Shown here piece after piece: positions 1 to 5,972 of a stretch of DNA of 5,972 nt (position 1 is its first letter; each line of letters opens with the position of its first letter). The stretch comes from an uncultured Ignavibacteriales bacterium (GTDB taxonomy: Bacteria > Bacteroidota > Ignavibacteria > Ignavibacteriales > Ignavibacteriaceae). The DNA is taken from contig CAJXGP010000149.1 in NCBI GenBank assembly GCA_913053915.1, forward strand, positions 1 through 5,972, given 5' to 3'. The translations under genes and the position numbers were made by a program. The notes under the pieces were generated by a model. That model was not told where the DNA came from, ran no database searches, and worked only from the letters and a program-made list of their open reading frames with translations.

Positions 1-1
1 C

Positions 2-127
2 AGCGGAGGTGTTTCTTGTATGACAGATTTAATAAATGCAAAAGCAATTGGTTGTGAAGGAGTGATTATTGGCAAAGCAATTTACGAGGGATTTATAACA
101 TTAAAGGAAATACAAAAAATATGTTAA
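2..127 (+). CDS. hisA: HisA C-terminal end (phosphoribosylformimino-AICAR ribotide isomerase), 5'-truncated
   Basis: Only the last 41 codons are in the window; the gene begins upstream. The product would be the TIM-barrel isomerase of histidine biosynthesis that converts ProFAR to PRFAR in the cytoplasm. The visible part starts with SGGV, the phosphate-binding loop after beta-strand 7. It continues with a helix and then GVIIGKAIYEG, which matches the strand-8 phosphate-binding signature GVIxGKALYEG of HisA. HisF is the closest alternative, but its equivalent segment normally reads A-ASIFH rather than GKA-YEG, so HisA is preferred. It ends KIC-stop. The stop overlaps the ATG of the next gene within ATGTTAA, so the downstream secreted TPR protein may be translationally coupled to it, although no functional link is evident. 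Confidence 0.82.
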   Translation, partial: SGGVSCMTDLINAKAIGCEGVIIGKAIYEGFITLKEIQKIC

Positions 128-747
128 AAATTTCTAAGATATCGATTTTGCTCTTAATTATCGCTACCTTTTCAGTAACAAGCAATGCACAGGTCAATCC
201 GGTTATTTTAAAAAGTCAAGCAATTAGTGAAATGCAAACCGGGCTTTACGGTGAGGCAATTGCTCTGTTAAATAAATATATTGCAGCACGGCCACAAAAT
301 GCAGATGGGTATAATTTAAGAGGTGTTTGTTATGAAAAAAGGAAACAATACGAGCAAGCGGTTTATGATTTACGTACGGCACATAAACTTAAACCTAATG
401 ATAAGAAAATTAATGAAAACCTGAGTAGGACTACACAAAAATGGTATACTTTACTTTATAATAATATAGAAGGCTATAAAAGAGACATTGCCATTAATCC
501 CAATAAAGCCGGTAATTATTTGCAAATAGGCAAGAGTTATAAAAACTTAGGGAAATGGCAGCTCGCTGAAGAATGGTATGATCAATACTTAGCCAGGCAA
601 CATGCTTCTCCAGATGAGATTATAAGATATTCGGAAATATTGGCAAAAAATAATCATATTGCTAAAGGATGGCCGATATTAAAAAAGTATACGCAAGAAT
701 ATCCTAATGATTATGGTCAAGATTCGGTTATTTTTCCTTGTGGCTAG
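121..747 (+). CDS. N-terminal fragment of TPR outer-membrane protein: signal peptide and first TPRs
   Basis: This 208-residue frame starts at ATG with a clear Sec signal peptide: basic MLKISK, a hydrophobic core ILLLIIATFSV, and a probable cleavage site after SNA at about residue 23. The mature part is a TPR solenoid. One repeat lies at about 29-62 (GLYGEAIALLNKYIAARPQN). Another is at 63-96 (GYNLRGVCYEKRKQYEQA, ending LKPN) and another at about 130-163 (YLQIGKSYKNLGKWQLAEEW). The last four residues before the stop (PCG, after VIF) do not look like TPR. The repeat resumes at once in another frame, so the natural protein does not end here. A purine-rich AAAGGA at 103-108 is a distant possible ribosome site. 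The signal peptide places the protein in the periplasm or outer membrane. Confidence 0.85.
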   Translation: MLKISKISILLLIIATFSVTSNAQVNPVILKSQAISEMQTGLYGEAIALLNKYIAARPQNADGYNLRGVCYEKRKQYEQAVYDLRTAHKLKPNDKKINENLSRTTQKWYTLLYNNIEGYKRDIAINPNKAGNYLQIGKSYKNLGKWQLAEEWYDQYLARQHASPDEIIRYSEILAKNNHIAKGWPILKKYTQEYPNDYGQDSVIFPCG

Positions 748-2378
748 GCAAAAGAAAAATAGCGATTCATGCTTTTGAAAATTCATTAGCATTGAAACCT
801 TATTTTAAAGAAGCGCTCAACGGGCTGGACCAAGCTCAAGGTAAGGGATATATTTATACTATAAACGATACCTCGGCACGTTATAACTACGGTATGCCGA
901 TACCCGGTTCGAAATATGTTTATCCAATCGATCGGTACTATCATATCTTAAAAAGGAAACCATCAGATGTCCCGGTTAGAGTGAAGTTACTGAAAGCTCT
1001 CTATAAAGTTAATCGATTGGAAGAAGCTAAGCGGCAAATACAAATTTTATCTCGAACATCAATTGACACGACAAAAAAATTTCAGCAACTGTCAAATAAA
1101 ATTTTACAATACCGTCAAAAATTTTATAATAAAAAAATAAAATACTATCAAGCTAAGCTGAAAAGAAATCCTTCCAATAGAGATTTAATTTTGAAAATAG
1201 GGGACTATTACACAAATTTAGAGGATTACAATAATGCTTTATCAATTTATAAAAATTATTTAAAATTAAAACCAAATAATAGTGAGATAATCTATAGATA
1301 TGCAAAGGTCTCTGCATGGAATCATGATTTTCAAACTTCCATTTCTAAAATGGATGAACTTCTGAAAATAGATCCTAATAACCTTAAATATCAATTGCTG
1401 AGAGCTCAGTTAGCAATTTGGACAGGGCATGATTTGAAGCTTGCAAAGACTTATCTTAACAATTATTTAAAGAAATATCCAAAAAATATTAATGCAATTG
1501 TTGCAATGGGCTCGCTTTATATTCAAGAGCAACGTTTTAGTACCGCAAAAAAATATCTGAATTTAGCTTTACATATGAATTCAACATACCCTGATGTAAT
1601 GCAACTTCAATCGGATTACGATTTCCAAAAATTAAGAGCTGAACAAGAAAAACTATTTGCTATACTGCAACAAGGAAGAAAATTGGCCTTAAATGGGGAT
1701 TGTGAAGCGGCTCTCAGTAAATATAATGAATATCTGGCTAAAGCCGAACCTAACAGATTAATAAGAAAAGAATATGCGGATGTTAATGCGTGCGCCAAAA
1801 ATTATGATAAAGCAATAAAAATTTATGATGAACTTCTATCTAAACAATATGATTATAAAATTGCATTACAAAGAGCTAAGGTATATTACTGGATGAGTGA
1901 CTCGGTTCAAGCTCTCAGTGCCTTTCAAAAGCTTACAAAAGAAAAACCGAATGATTTTATAGCTGATTTATATCTTGGTGATTCTTATACGAAAATGCAT
2001 AAATATGATAGCGCTAGAACTGTTTATAATGATCTATTAAAAACAAATTTAGATTCATCTCAAATTGCAATGGTTAACCAACGAAAAGGGTGGTTACCGG
2101 TAACCGGTTTCAAAGGATTTATCGAATCATTTCCAAATTATGTACTCTTATCTCCATTCGGTTCATTTTATGGAGATAACTTAAGTTTTCGTTATAATAC
2201 TCAAGGGATTAGTCTGAATTTTGGTGTTACCGCGTTCCTCTCATTAGGGGTGCAAGCTTCAAGAAGCACATTGGCAGCTAATGGTATCATAACTAATCTC
2301 AATGCCGTTAGATGGAATATCAACTTCACACTTGCCAAACATCTTTCCTTAGGTGGAAATTTTGGAAGTGAATATTAG
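738..2378 (+). CDS. Central fragment of TPR outer-membrane protein: TPR array and first barrel strands
   Basis: This is an open frame of 546 codons. The apparent TTG start at 738 is probably just the point where the shifted frame opens, not a real initiation site: its first residues (LWLGKRKIAIHAFENSLALKP) complete the TPR cut off in the preceding frame. Further TPR-like repeats lie at about residues 148-181, 182-215, 217-250, 251-285, 343-376 and 408-440. Recurrent helix A/B signatures include GDYYTNLEDYNNALSIY and LKLKPNN. From about residue 474 (GSFYGDNLSFRY) the sequence turns into alternating polar and hydrophobic strands with Gly and aromatic residues, the start of an outer-membrane barrel. 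The frame stops at TAG 2376-2378 in the middle of the barrel, after GSEY. There is no signal peptide of its own, so as a separate protein it could not be exported. Confidence 0.8.
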   Translation: MWLGKRKIAIHAFENSLALKPYFKEALNGLDQAQGKGYIYTINDTSARYNYGMPIPGSKYVYPIDRYYHILKRKPSDVPVRVKLLKALYKVNRLEEAKRQIQILSRTSIDTTKKFQQLSNKILQYRQKFYNKKIKYYQAKLKRNPSNRDLILKIGDYYTNLEDYNNALSIYKNYLKLKPNNSEIIYRYAKVSAWNHDFQTSISKMDELLKIDPNNLKYQLLRAQLAIWTGHDLKLAKTYLNNYLKKYPKNINAIVAMGSLYIQEQRFSTAKKYLNLALHMNSTYPDVMQLQSDYDFQKLRAEQEKLFAILQQGRKLALNGDCEAALSKYNEYLAKAEPNRLIRKEYADVNACAKNYDKAIKIYDELLSKQYDYKIALQRAKVYYWMSDSVQALSAFQKLTKEKPNDFIADLYLGDSYTKMHKYDSARTVYNDLLKTNLDSSQIAMVNQRKGWLPVTGFKGFIESFPNYVLLSPFGSFYGDNLSFRYNTQGISLNFGVTAFLSLGVQASRSTLAANGIITNLNAVRWNINFTLAKHLSLGGNFGSEY

Positions 2379-2967
2379 GAAATTTACTCAAGGTGCTTAT
2401 ATAAAATTTGAAAAACGAAACGATTTCAGACTTAGTTTGAATTATTCCAAAAAAGATGCTGCCGAAATATTATATTCACCGTATCTCGTGGGTTATCGAT
2501 TGAATGCTAGGTTAGGTTTGTTTGATGCCTATTATAAATTTAAATCCGGTTTTAAAATATTGTCGAAAATTACATATATAGACGTCTCCGATGGTAATCA
2601 AGGAGGAAATATTGAATTTAGATTAGGTAAGTATTTTTTCAAGGACTTTATTCTTGGATATGAGTATTATCGTACAATATTTAAAAGACAAACATTTATA
2701 TATTACTCACCGTTGAATTTCTCATCTCATAGTATTTTTGCAGATTGGACATTACTGGATGAAAAAACTGCGCAATTGTCTGTTGGAGGTAAAGCCGGTA
2801 TAGTAACGAATAGCAGATATATTATTGGACAAATACATGCATCAGCCGGTTTTGAGGTGGTAAAAGACTTTAATATCCGAGCAACCATCGAGGCAGGAAG
2901 CAGTGTCCGGAATCAATACGGGTATAATTCCGTTGCATTTAATCTCTCGGCTTTTTGGGTATTTTAA
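2353..2967 (+). CDS. C-terminal fragment of TPR outer-membrane protein: beta-barrel with terminal Phe
   Basis: This 204-codon frame has a nominal GTG at 2353, but true homologous sequence probably begins near 2377 (RKFTQGAYIKFEKR), continuing the barrel of the previous frame. It consists of about ten amphipathic strands separated by short turns, for example FRLSLNYSKKD, AYYKFKSGFKIL, FILGYEYYRTIF and IFADWTLLDEKTAQLSVGG. It ends VAFNLSAFWVF, with the C-terminal Phe and alternating hydrophobics recognised by the BAM assembly machinery. The first eight residues (to about position 2376) lie in the overlap and do not look like barrel. The family is best described as YaiO- or BcsC/PgaA-like barrel; which of these cannot be decided without profile searches. 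Confidence 0.8.
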   Translation: MEILEVNIRKFTQGAYIKFEKRNDFRLSLNYSKKDAAEILYSPYLVGYRLNARLGLFDAYYKFKSGFKILSKITYIDVSDGNQGGNIEFRLGKYFFKDFILGYEYYRTIFKRQTFIYYSPLNFSSHSIFADWTLLDEKTAQLSVGGKAGIVTNSRYIIGQIHASAGFEVVKDFNIRATIEAGSSVRNQYGYNSVAFNLSAFWVF

Positions 2968-3254
2968 CAAAATTGCCGGATTTGTATCTTCTCTTATTAT
3001 TTTTCTTTTGAATGACGGATATATAATGCTTATAATAAATCCTCCGGCTGTATGAAAATGTGAGCTTTTTATGATGAACTAATTGAATAGCTGTAGCAAG
3101 GAAAAGATATTTTGAAATTAAATTGAGACAGTCAAAGTCATTATCTTAATTTGTTACATTAAATCGAGCTAAATTTTCTTGTAAGTTTATAGAAAATAAT
3201 GAATTTAGATGGCATCAAAATTGTTATTTGAATGAAAAAATATGATGAAGTATT
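2968..3254 (+). other. Intergenic gap before the glycosyltransferase gene; no gene seen
   Basis: This is 287 bases of AT-rich sequence. Every ATG-initiated frame I followed ends within about 15 codons. No convincing hairpin followed by a T run is visible after the barrel gene stop, so a terminator cannot be called. A TTTG at 3150-3153 followed by TAAATTTT at 3170-3177 vaguely recalls the Bacteroidota promoter (TTTG and TAnnTTTG). The 16-base spacing is shorter than usual and the final G is missing, so this is only a weak candidate promoter for the downstream operon. Confidence 0.4.
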
Positions 3255-4655
3255 GTGGAAACAGAACAAAAAATAAAAAGAGCGAAACTAATACTGGATA
3301 ACGTTGAAGAAAAACAACCTGAAGAAGATAAAAGTAAAAAATTATTAAGAAGGATTATTTATTCAGGTATAATTTCTTTAATTCTGATCTTTATAATTAT
3401 TTATACATTACCGATGACGGTTTTATCCTTTAAATCCCTTATCGAATATGCAACGATAGTAGCATTTGTTATATTTTTATTCATTTTATTATTTCGGTAC
3501 TTTGCCATATTAGTTTTTGCATATTTATACATCAACGAATACACGTATAAAAATATTGATGGTTTTTTCCCCTTTGTTTCAATCATAGTCCCGGTATATA
3601 ACGAAGAGAAAGTAGTCGGTGAATCGGTTAAATCATTGTTAAAATTGGATTATTCAAATTATGAAATAATAATTGTTAATGATGGTTCTACGGATAGAAC
3701 AAGAGAAGTAGCAGAGAAATTAGTCGGTTTCCGTAAAAGTATGTATGGAGAGATTAAAATATCTTTAATTAACAAGCCAAATGGGGGGAAAGCAAATGCA
3801 TTAAATGCCGGTATCAGATATTCTAACGCAGAGATCGTTTTATGTATGGATGGTGATTCACAATTATCTCCCGATTCCGTAAAATTAGCAGTACGTCATT
3901 TTACCAATCCTGAGATTGGAGCAGTTGCCGGGAATGTAAAAATACTTAACAGAGGTAAATTGTTTACCGATCTTCAAGCTTTAGAATATATCGAAGGTTT
4001 GAATATGGTTAGAAGCGCACAAAGTTTTATTAGACTGGTAAATATTATCCCGGGACCTATTGGATTGTTCAGGAAAAAAGCTCTCGAAGAGGCCGGTTTT
4101 TATTCCAGTGATACATTTGCCGAGGATGCTGATTTAACATTGAAAATATTATCAAACGGCTGGAAAATATACTATGAACCGAATTCTATTTCGTATACGG
4201 AAGCACCGGTCAAATTACACCAATTATTGAAACAAAGATATAGATGGACACGGGGAATATTACAATCTATTAGAAAACATAAGAAATTTTTGCTTGATCC
4301 AACCGTAAATTTTGGTGATACTTTTATTTTATGGACTATGGCTTATGAAGCTTTAGTTTGGCCAACTATGAATATTGCAGTAAATTTATTTTTTATAGTC
4401 GCTGCTTTAGCATTTGGATTTTCTTCATTGATATTTTTCTGGTGGGGTGGATTGGCTTTACTTGATTTGGTAACTGCATTATATTGTGTTGCCGTTGAAA
4501 AAGAGGAACTTAGATTAGTATGGTACTCAATAATATATAGAATGTTTTTCATATTAATCATAGATGTTTGTAAAGCAATGTCTACTATCGAAGAATTCAT
4601 CGGTATCAGAATGACATGGGGAAAGTTGGAAAGAGTCGGTTCTGCAAAAACGTAA
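3255..4655 (+). CDS. Family 2 membrane glycosyltransferase, exopolysaccharide synthase type (PgaC/IcaA-like)
   Basis: The 466-residue product has a charged N-terminal tail (1-33), hydrophobic membrane segments at about 34-52 and 61-93, a cytoplasmic GT-A domain at about 105-350, and further membrane segments at about 356-396, 398-413 and 421-440. Catalytic motifs are all present: IIVPVYNEE (110-118), NDGSTDRT (142-149), GGKANALNAG (177-186), DGD (199-201, the DxD metal/nucleotide-sugar motif), AED (289-291, the general base) and QRYRW (327-331, the QxxRW motif of processive synthases). Such enzymes use a UDP-sugar to build a beta-linked glycan and pass it through their own membrane channel. 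Length is close to PgaC and IcaA (about 410-440), slightly longer at the N terminus. The sugar cannot be read from sequence. An in-frame TGA at 3246-3248 limits the start; GTG 3255 is chosen, with only a weak GAAG four bases upstream. The next gene follows after 30 bases. Confidence 0.9.
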   Translation: METEQKIKRAKLILDNVEEKQPEEDKSKKLLRRIIYSGIISLILIFIIIYTLPMTVLSFKSLIEYATIVAFVIFLFILLFRYFAILVFAYLYINEYTYKNIDGFFPFVSIIVPVYNEEKVVGESVKSLLKLDYSNYEIIIVNDGSTDRTREVAEKLVGFRKSMYGEIKISLINKPNGGKANALNAGIRYSNAEIVLCMDGDSQLSPDSVKLAVRHFTNPEIGAVAGNVKILNRGKLFTDLQALEYIEGLNMVRSAQSFIRLVNIIPGPIGLFRKKALEEAGFYSSDTFAEDADLTLKILSNGWKIYYEPNSISYTEAPVKLHQLLKQRYRWTRGILQSIRKHKKFLLDPTVNFGDTFILWTMAYEALVWPTMNIAVNLFFIVAALAFGFSSLIFFWWGGLALLDLVTALYCVAVEKEELRLVWYSIIYRMFFILIIDVCKAMSTIEEFIGIRMTWGKLERVGSAKT

Positions 4656-4674
4656 TTTTTAAATTAAAATAATT

Positions 4675-4680
4675 AAGAGG
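4675..4680 (+). promoter_or_regulatory. Ribosome binding site of the Pro/Gln-rich protein
   Basis: AAGAGG lies five bases before ATG 4686. It supports that ATG rather than the out-of-frame ATG at 4681, which opens a frame of only four codons. Confidence 0.6.
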
Positions 4681-4685
4681 ATGTT

Positions 4686-5213
4686 ATGGAATTAATTCCA
4701 ATCTTATCAACCATTATTCTTGTTGCTACTATAAGCACATTTTTATTAGCTATCGGAGCCTATATCCTTTATAAAGTTAGGGAAAGGAAAGGTCAACAGG
4801 TTGTCACGCCAAAACCTTCTTCTGTTCAAGCTGAGCTGATAACACCGGTCGGTGTACCGGCTAGACAACCGGCTGCCGGAGGAATTTCTCCTCAACCCCG
4901 TTTTGCAAGAGAGCAACCTGCTCAACCATACAGGCAATCTGTTCAACAACCGATATTTGTTCAACAGCAGGGTCCAAGGTTAACTTCATGGCAGCAACAG
5001 AAAATTACACCGGAATATACACCTCAATATGCAGCGCAGGAAGAAAGACAACCTTTAGGAACTTCTCAACCCAGAGGTTACCGAGGACCCAGCTATGCAG
5101 CTCCGGCGCAAGTTGCACAACCTGAGCGAAAAGTAAAATTTCAACAATATACATCCGAAGGATATATCCCGGCTAAAGAAGATAAAAATCGTGGAGCATT
5201 AAAGTGGAGATAA
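4686..5213 (+). CDS. Small single-pass membrane protein with Pro/Gln-rich, probably disordered tail
   Basis: I do not recognise this family. The 175-residue product has one hydrophobic segment at about 4-29 followed by KVRERK. By the positive-inside rule this suggests an outside N terminus and a cytoplasmic tail. From residue 37 to the end there are 24 Gln and 19 Pro, with eight QP dipeptides and runs such as QQQ at 93-95 and 103-105. That is typical of an intrinsically disordered region, and it is also rich in Arg and Lys. The final 30 residues (KVKFQQYTSEGYIPAKEDKN to the C-terminal LKWR) look less repetitive and could be a conserved binding peptide. It sits 30 bases after the glycosyltransferase and overlaps the next gene by 10 bases, so all three are probably co-transcribed. 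By position it may be an accessory or scaffold of the synthase, but no function is demonstrated. The reading frame is well supported by its RBS and tight packing. Confidence 0.75.
   Translation: MELIPILSTIILVATISTFLLAIGAYILYKVRERKGQQVVTPKPSSVQAELITPVGVPARQPAAGGISPQPRFAREQPAQPYRQSVQQPIFVQQQGPRLTSWQQQKITPEYTPQYAAQEERQPLGTSQPRGYRGPSYAAPAQVAQPERKVKFQQYTSEGYIPAKEDKNRGALKWR
5192..5195 (+). promoter_or_regulatory. Ribosome binding site deciding the GTG start at 5204
   Basis: GGAG ends eight bases before GTG 5204, inside the 3' end of the preceding gene. It is the best reason for starting the last gene at this GTG, just upstream of its membrane anchor. Confidence 0.5.
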
Positions 5214-5972
5214 AATCTCAAAAAAGAGGAATAAAAGTAAATTATTTGATTATTACTTTAACGGGATTAATATTTTTACTTAGTTCTATTTTAGTTTACA
5301 TATATATCCTCAGAGGTGTTTTCGGTGAATTTAGTTCTCAAAAATTGATACCGAATACAAAAGTTCTCGAAAGTGTAATTTCAGGTGGTGAACCTTCTGT
5401 AGCTATATTATATTCAAAATATACTGAAAATATGTTGCCCACCGGAAGTACCTGGATGGTAGATAATGTGAATACTTGGAAAAAATTTCTATCCAATCAA
5501 AACTATAAATATGATATCATAACCGACCAAACAATTGAAATGGATAGAATAGATAAATATAAAGTCATAGTATTACCCGGGTCAAAATCTTTAAGTGATA
5601 AGGAAATAGTACATCTTAAAGAATTTTTGAACAATGGGGGGTCCATATTTGCTACCGGAGGAATTGCTTCTTTTTCCGATCTCGGTAAATGGAGAGGTTG
5701 GGGATTCTTGTCGGATGTTTTTGGGGTAAGCTATACTAAAGAAATTAATAGAAATTCTATTACTAAGATTCATACTTTACGTGGTGGATTGCCGATCACT
5801 GCAAATATACCCGCCGGATTCCCTCTTAAAATTGCAACTTGGGATAGACCTATAGCTGTGGAAGTGTTGGATCCCAGGACCATTCAAGCAAGTTTCTGGT
5901 ATAACTATAAATTACAAAGTGGGTTATCAAGAGAGAAAATAAGGAAAAGTGCCGGAATAGTTTATGGAACGT
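5204..5972 (+). CDS. Membrane-anchored protein with glutamine-amidotransferase-like domain, 3'-truncated
   Basis: The frame is open from GTG 5204 to the window edge (256 codons visible) and continues beyond. It overlaps the preceding gene by 10 bases. Residues 1-12 are basic (KSQKRGIK). A membrane segment lies at about 13-36, so the rest should be periplasmic. Residues 65-175 look like an alpha/beta flavodoxin-like domain of the class I glutamine amidotransferase or ThuA superfamily. A strand PSVAILYS is followed by YKVIVLPGSKSLSDKEIVHL, then a helix and FLNNGGSIFATGG. At the place where amidotransferases carry their nucleophile Cys it has FATGG, and no Cys occurs in the visible 256 residues, so this part is presumably a binding or structural domain. 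The remainder (about 185-256) is unassigned. Next to a glycan synthase, such N-terminal domains may precede a carbohydrate-active domain such as a polysaccharide deacetylase or hydrolase; this is inference, since that part is outside the window. Confidence 0.78.
   Translation, partial: MEIKSQKRGIKVNYLIITLTGLIFLLSSILVYIYILRGVFGEFSSQKLIPNTKVLESVISGGEPSVAILYSKYTENMLPTGSTWMVDNVNTWKKFLSNQNYKYDIITDQTIEMDRIDKYKVIVLPGSKSLSDKEIVHLKEFLNNGGSIFATGGIASFSDLGKWRGWGFLSDVFGVSYTKEINRNSITKIHTLRGGLPITANIPAGFPLKIATWDRPIAVEVLDPRTIQASFWYNYKLQSGLSREKIRKSAGIVYGT

Larger units (their letters stand above)
121..2967 (+). pseudogene. Whole TPR / outer-membrane beta-barrel gene, interrupted by two single-base frameshifts
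   Basis: Three overlapping reading frames line up as one protein: signal peptide, many TPR repeats, then a beta-barrel ending in FWVF. Adding one T to the T run at 731-735 joins the first frame to the second as DSVIF-S-LWLGKRK. Removing one T at 2375-2376 joins the second to the third as GSEY-RKFTQGAY. The two changes cancel in length, giving about 948 residues. In restored numbering, TPRs lie around 29-650 and the barrel around 680-948. The architecture is that of exopolysaccharide exporters such as PgaA and BcsC, or of TPR-YaiO-type barrel proteins, in which periplasmic TPRs precede an outer-membrane pore. The glycosyltransferase encoded downstream fits an export role. Both breaks could be sequencing or assembly errors rather than true gene decay, because the frames between them are otherwise intact. 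The specific exported substrate cannot be told from the sequence. Confidence 0.75.

Noticed and set aside
728..740. Programmed -1 ribosomal frameshift site
   Set aside because: Codons ATT-TTT do not form an X-XXY-YYZ tandem slippery heptamer in the zero frame, no downstream stem-loop is obvious, and a second unrelated shift later in the same gene argues for indels or errors instead.
1616..1798. 60-codon open frame on the minus strand
   Set aside because: It lies wholly inside the TPR coding region, has no ribosome site or recognisable domain, and its composition mirrors the plus-strand TPR repeats.
2968..3060. Rho-independent terminator after the barrel gene
   Set aside because: T-rich stretches occur near 3000-3010, but no GC-rich stem directly precedes them; the possible pairing around 2969-2984 is too weak.
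3401..3586. 61-codon open frame on the minus strand
   Set aside because: It is antisense to the N-terminal membrane segments of the glycosyltransferase and shows no domain or start signal of its own.
4343..4600. 85-codon open frame on the minus strand
   Set aside because: It is antisense to the C-terminal membrane segments of the glycosyltransferase, whose motifs and frame are unambiguous; no independent evidence supports it.
4746..4964. 72-codon open frame on the minus strand with many Arg, Leu and Ser
   Set aside because: Its composition is the expected reverse complement of the Pro/Gln-rich coding region; the plus-strand gene has an RBS and operon packing.
4800..5160. Tandem DNA repeat in the Pro/Gln-rich gene
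   Set aside because: The QP-rich segments recur irregularly in spacing and codons; this is low-complexity protein composition, not a periodic DNA repeat.
5591..5773. 60-codon open frame on the minus strand
   Set aside because: It overlaps the long plus-strand frame with amidotransferase-like motifs, which is far better supported.

Overview
The window is AT-rich, single-stranded in coding direction (all genes on +) and looks like a Gram-negative chromosome, most plausibly a Bacteroidota / Ignavibacteria / Chlorobi-type bacterium. This rests on the low GC, the codon use, and an outer-membrane barrel protein ending in Phe; it is an inference, since no taxonomic marker gene is present.

Layout: (1) positions 2-127 are the 3' end of a histidine biosynthesis gene, best read as hisA. 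(2) Overlapping its stop by 7 bases is a long gene (121-2967) for a secreted TPR-repeat protein with a C-terminal outer-membrane beta-barrel. In this sequence it is broken into three overlapping reading frames (121-747, 738-2378, 2353-2967) by two single-base frameshifts. One missing base and one extra base restore one continuous protein of about 948 residues. (3) A 287-base gap (2968-3254) has no convincing gene. (4) 3255-4655 encodes a membrane-embedded, processive-type family 2 glycosyltransferase with all expected catalytic motifs. (5) 4686-5213 encodes a small single-pass membrane protein with a long Pro/Gln-rich, probably disordered tail. (6) 5204 to the window end encodes the N-terminal 256 residues of a membrane-anchored protein with a glutamine-amidotransferase-like (flavodoxin-like) fold that lacks a catalytic Cys; it continues beyond the window.

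Taken together, genes 2-6 resemble a synthase-dependent exopolysaccharide locus, analogous in architecture to PgaA/PgaC or BcsC/BcsA. An inner-membrane GT2 polymerises and moves the glycan across the inner membrane, and a TPR-plus-barrel protein carries it through the periplasm and outer membrane. The Pro/Gln-rich protein and the amidotransferase-like membrane protein are candidate accessory parts that do not match the classical Pga, Bcs or Alg components I know. The last three genes (3255 to the end) are tightly packed and are very probably one operon; the barrel gene may be a separate unit or the upstream part of it.
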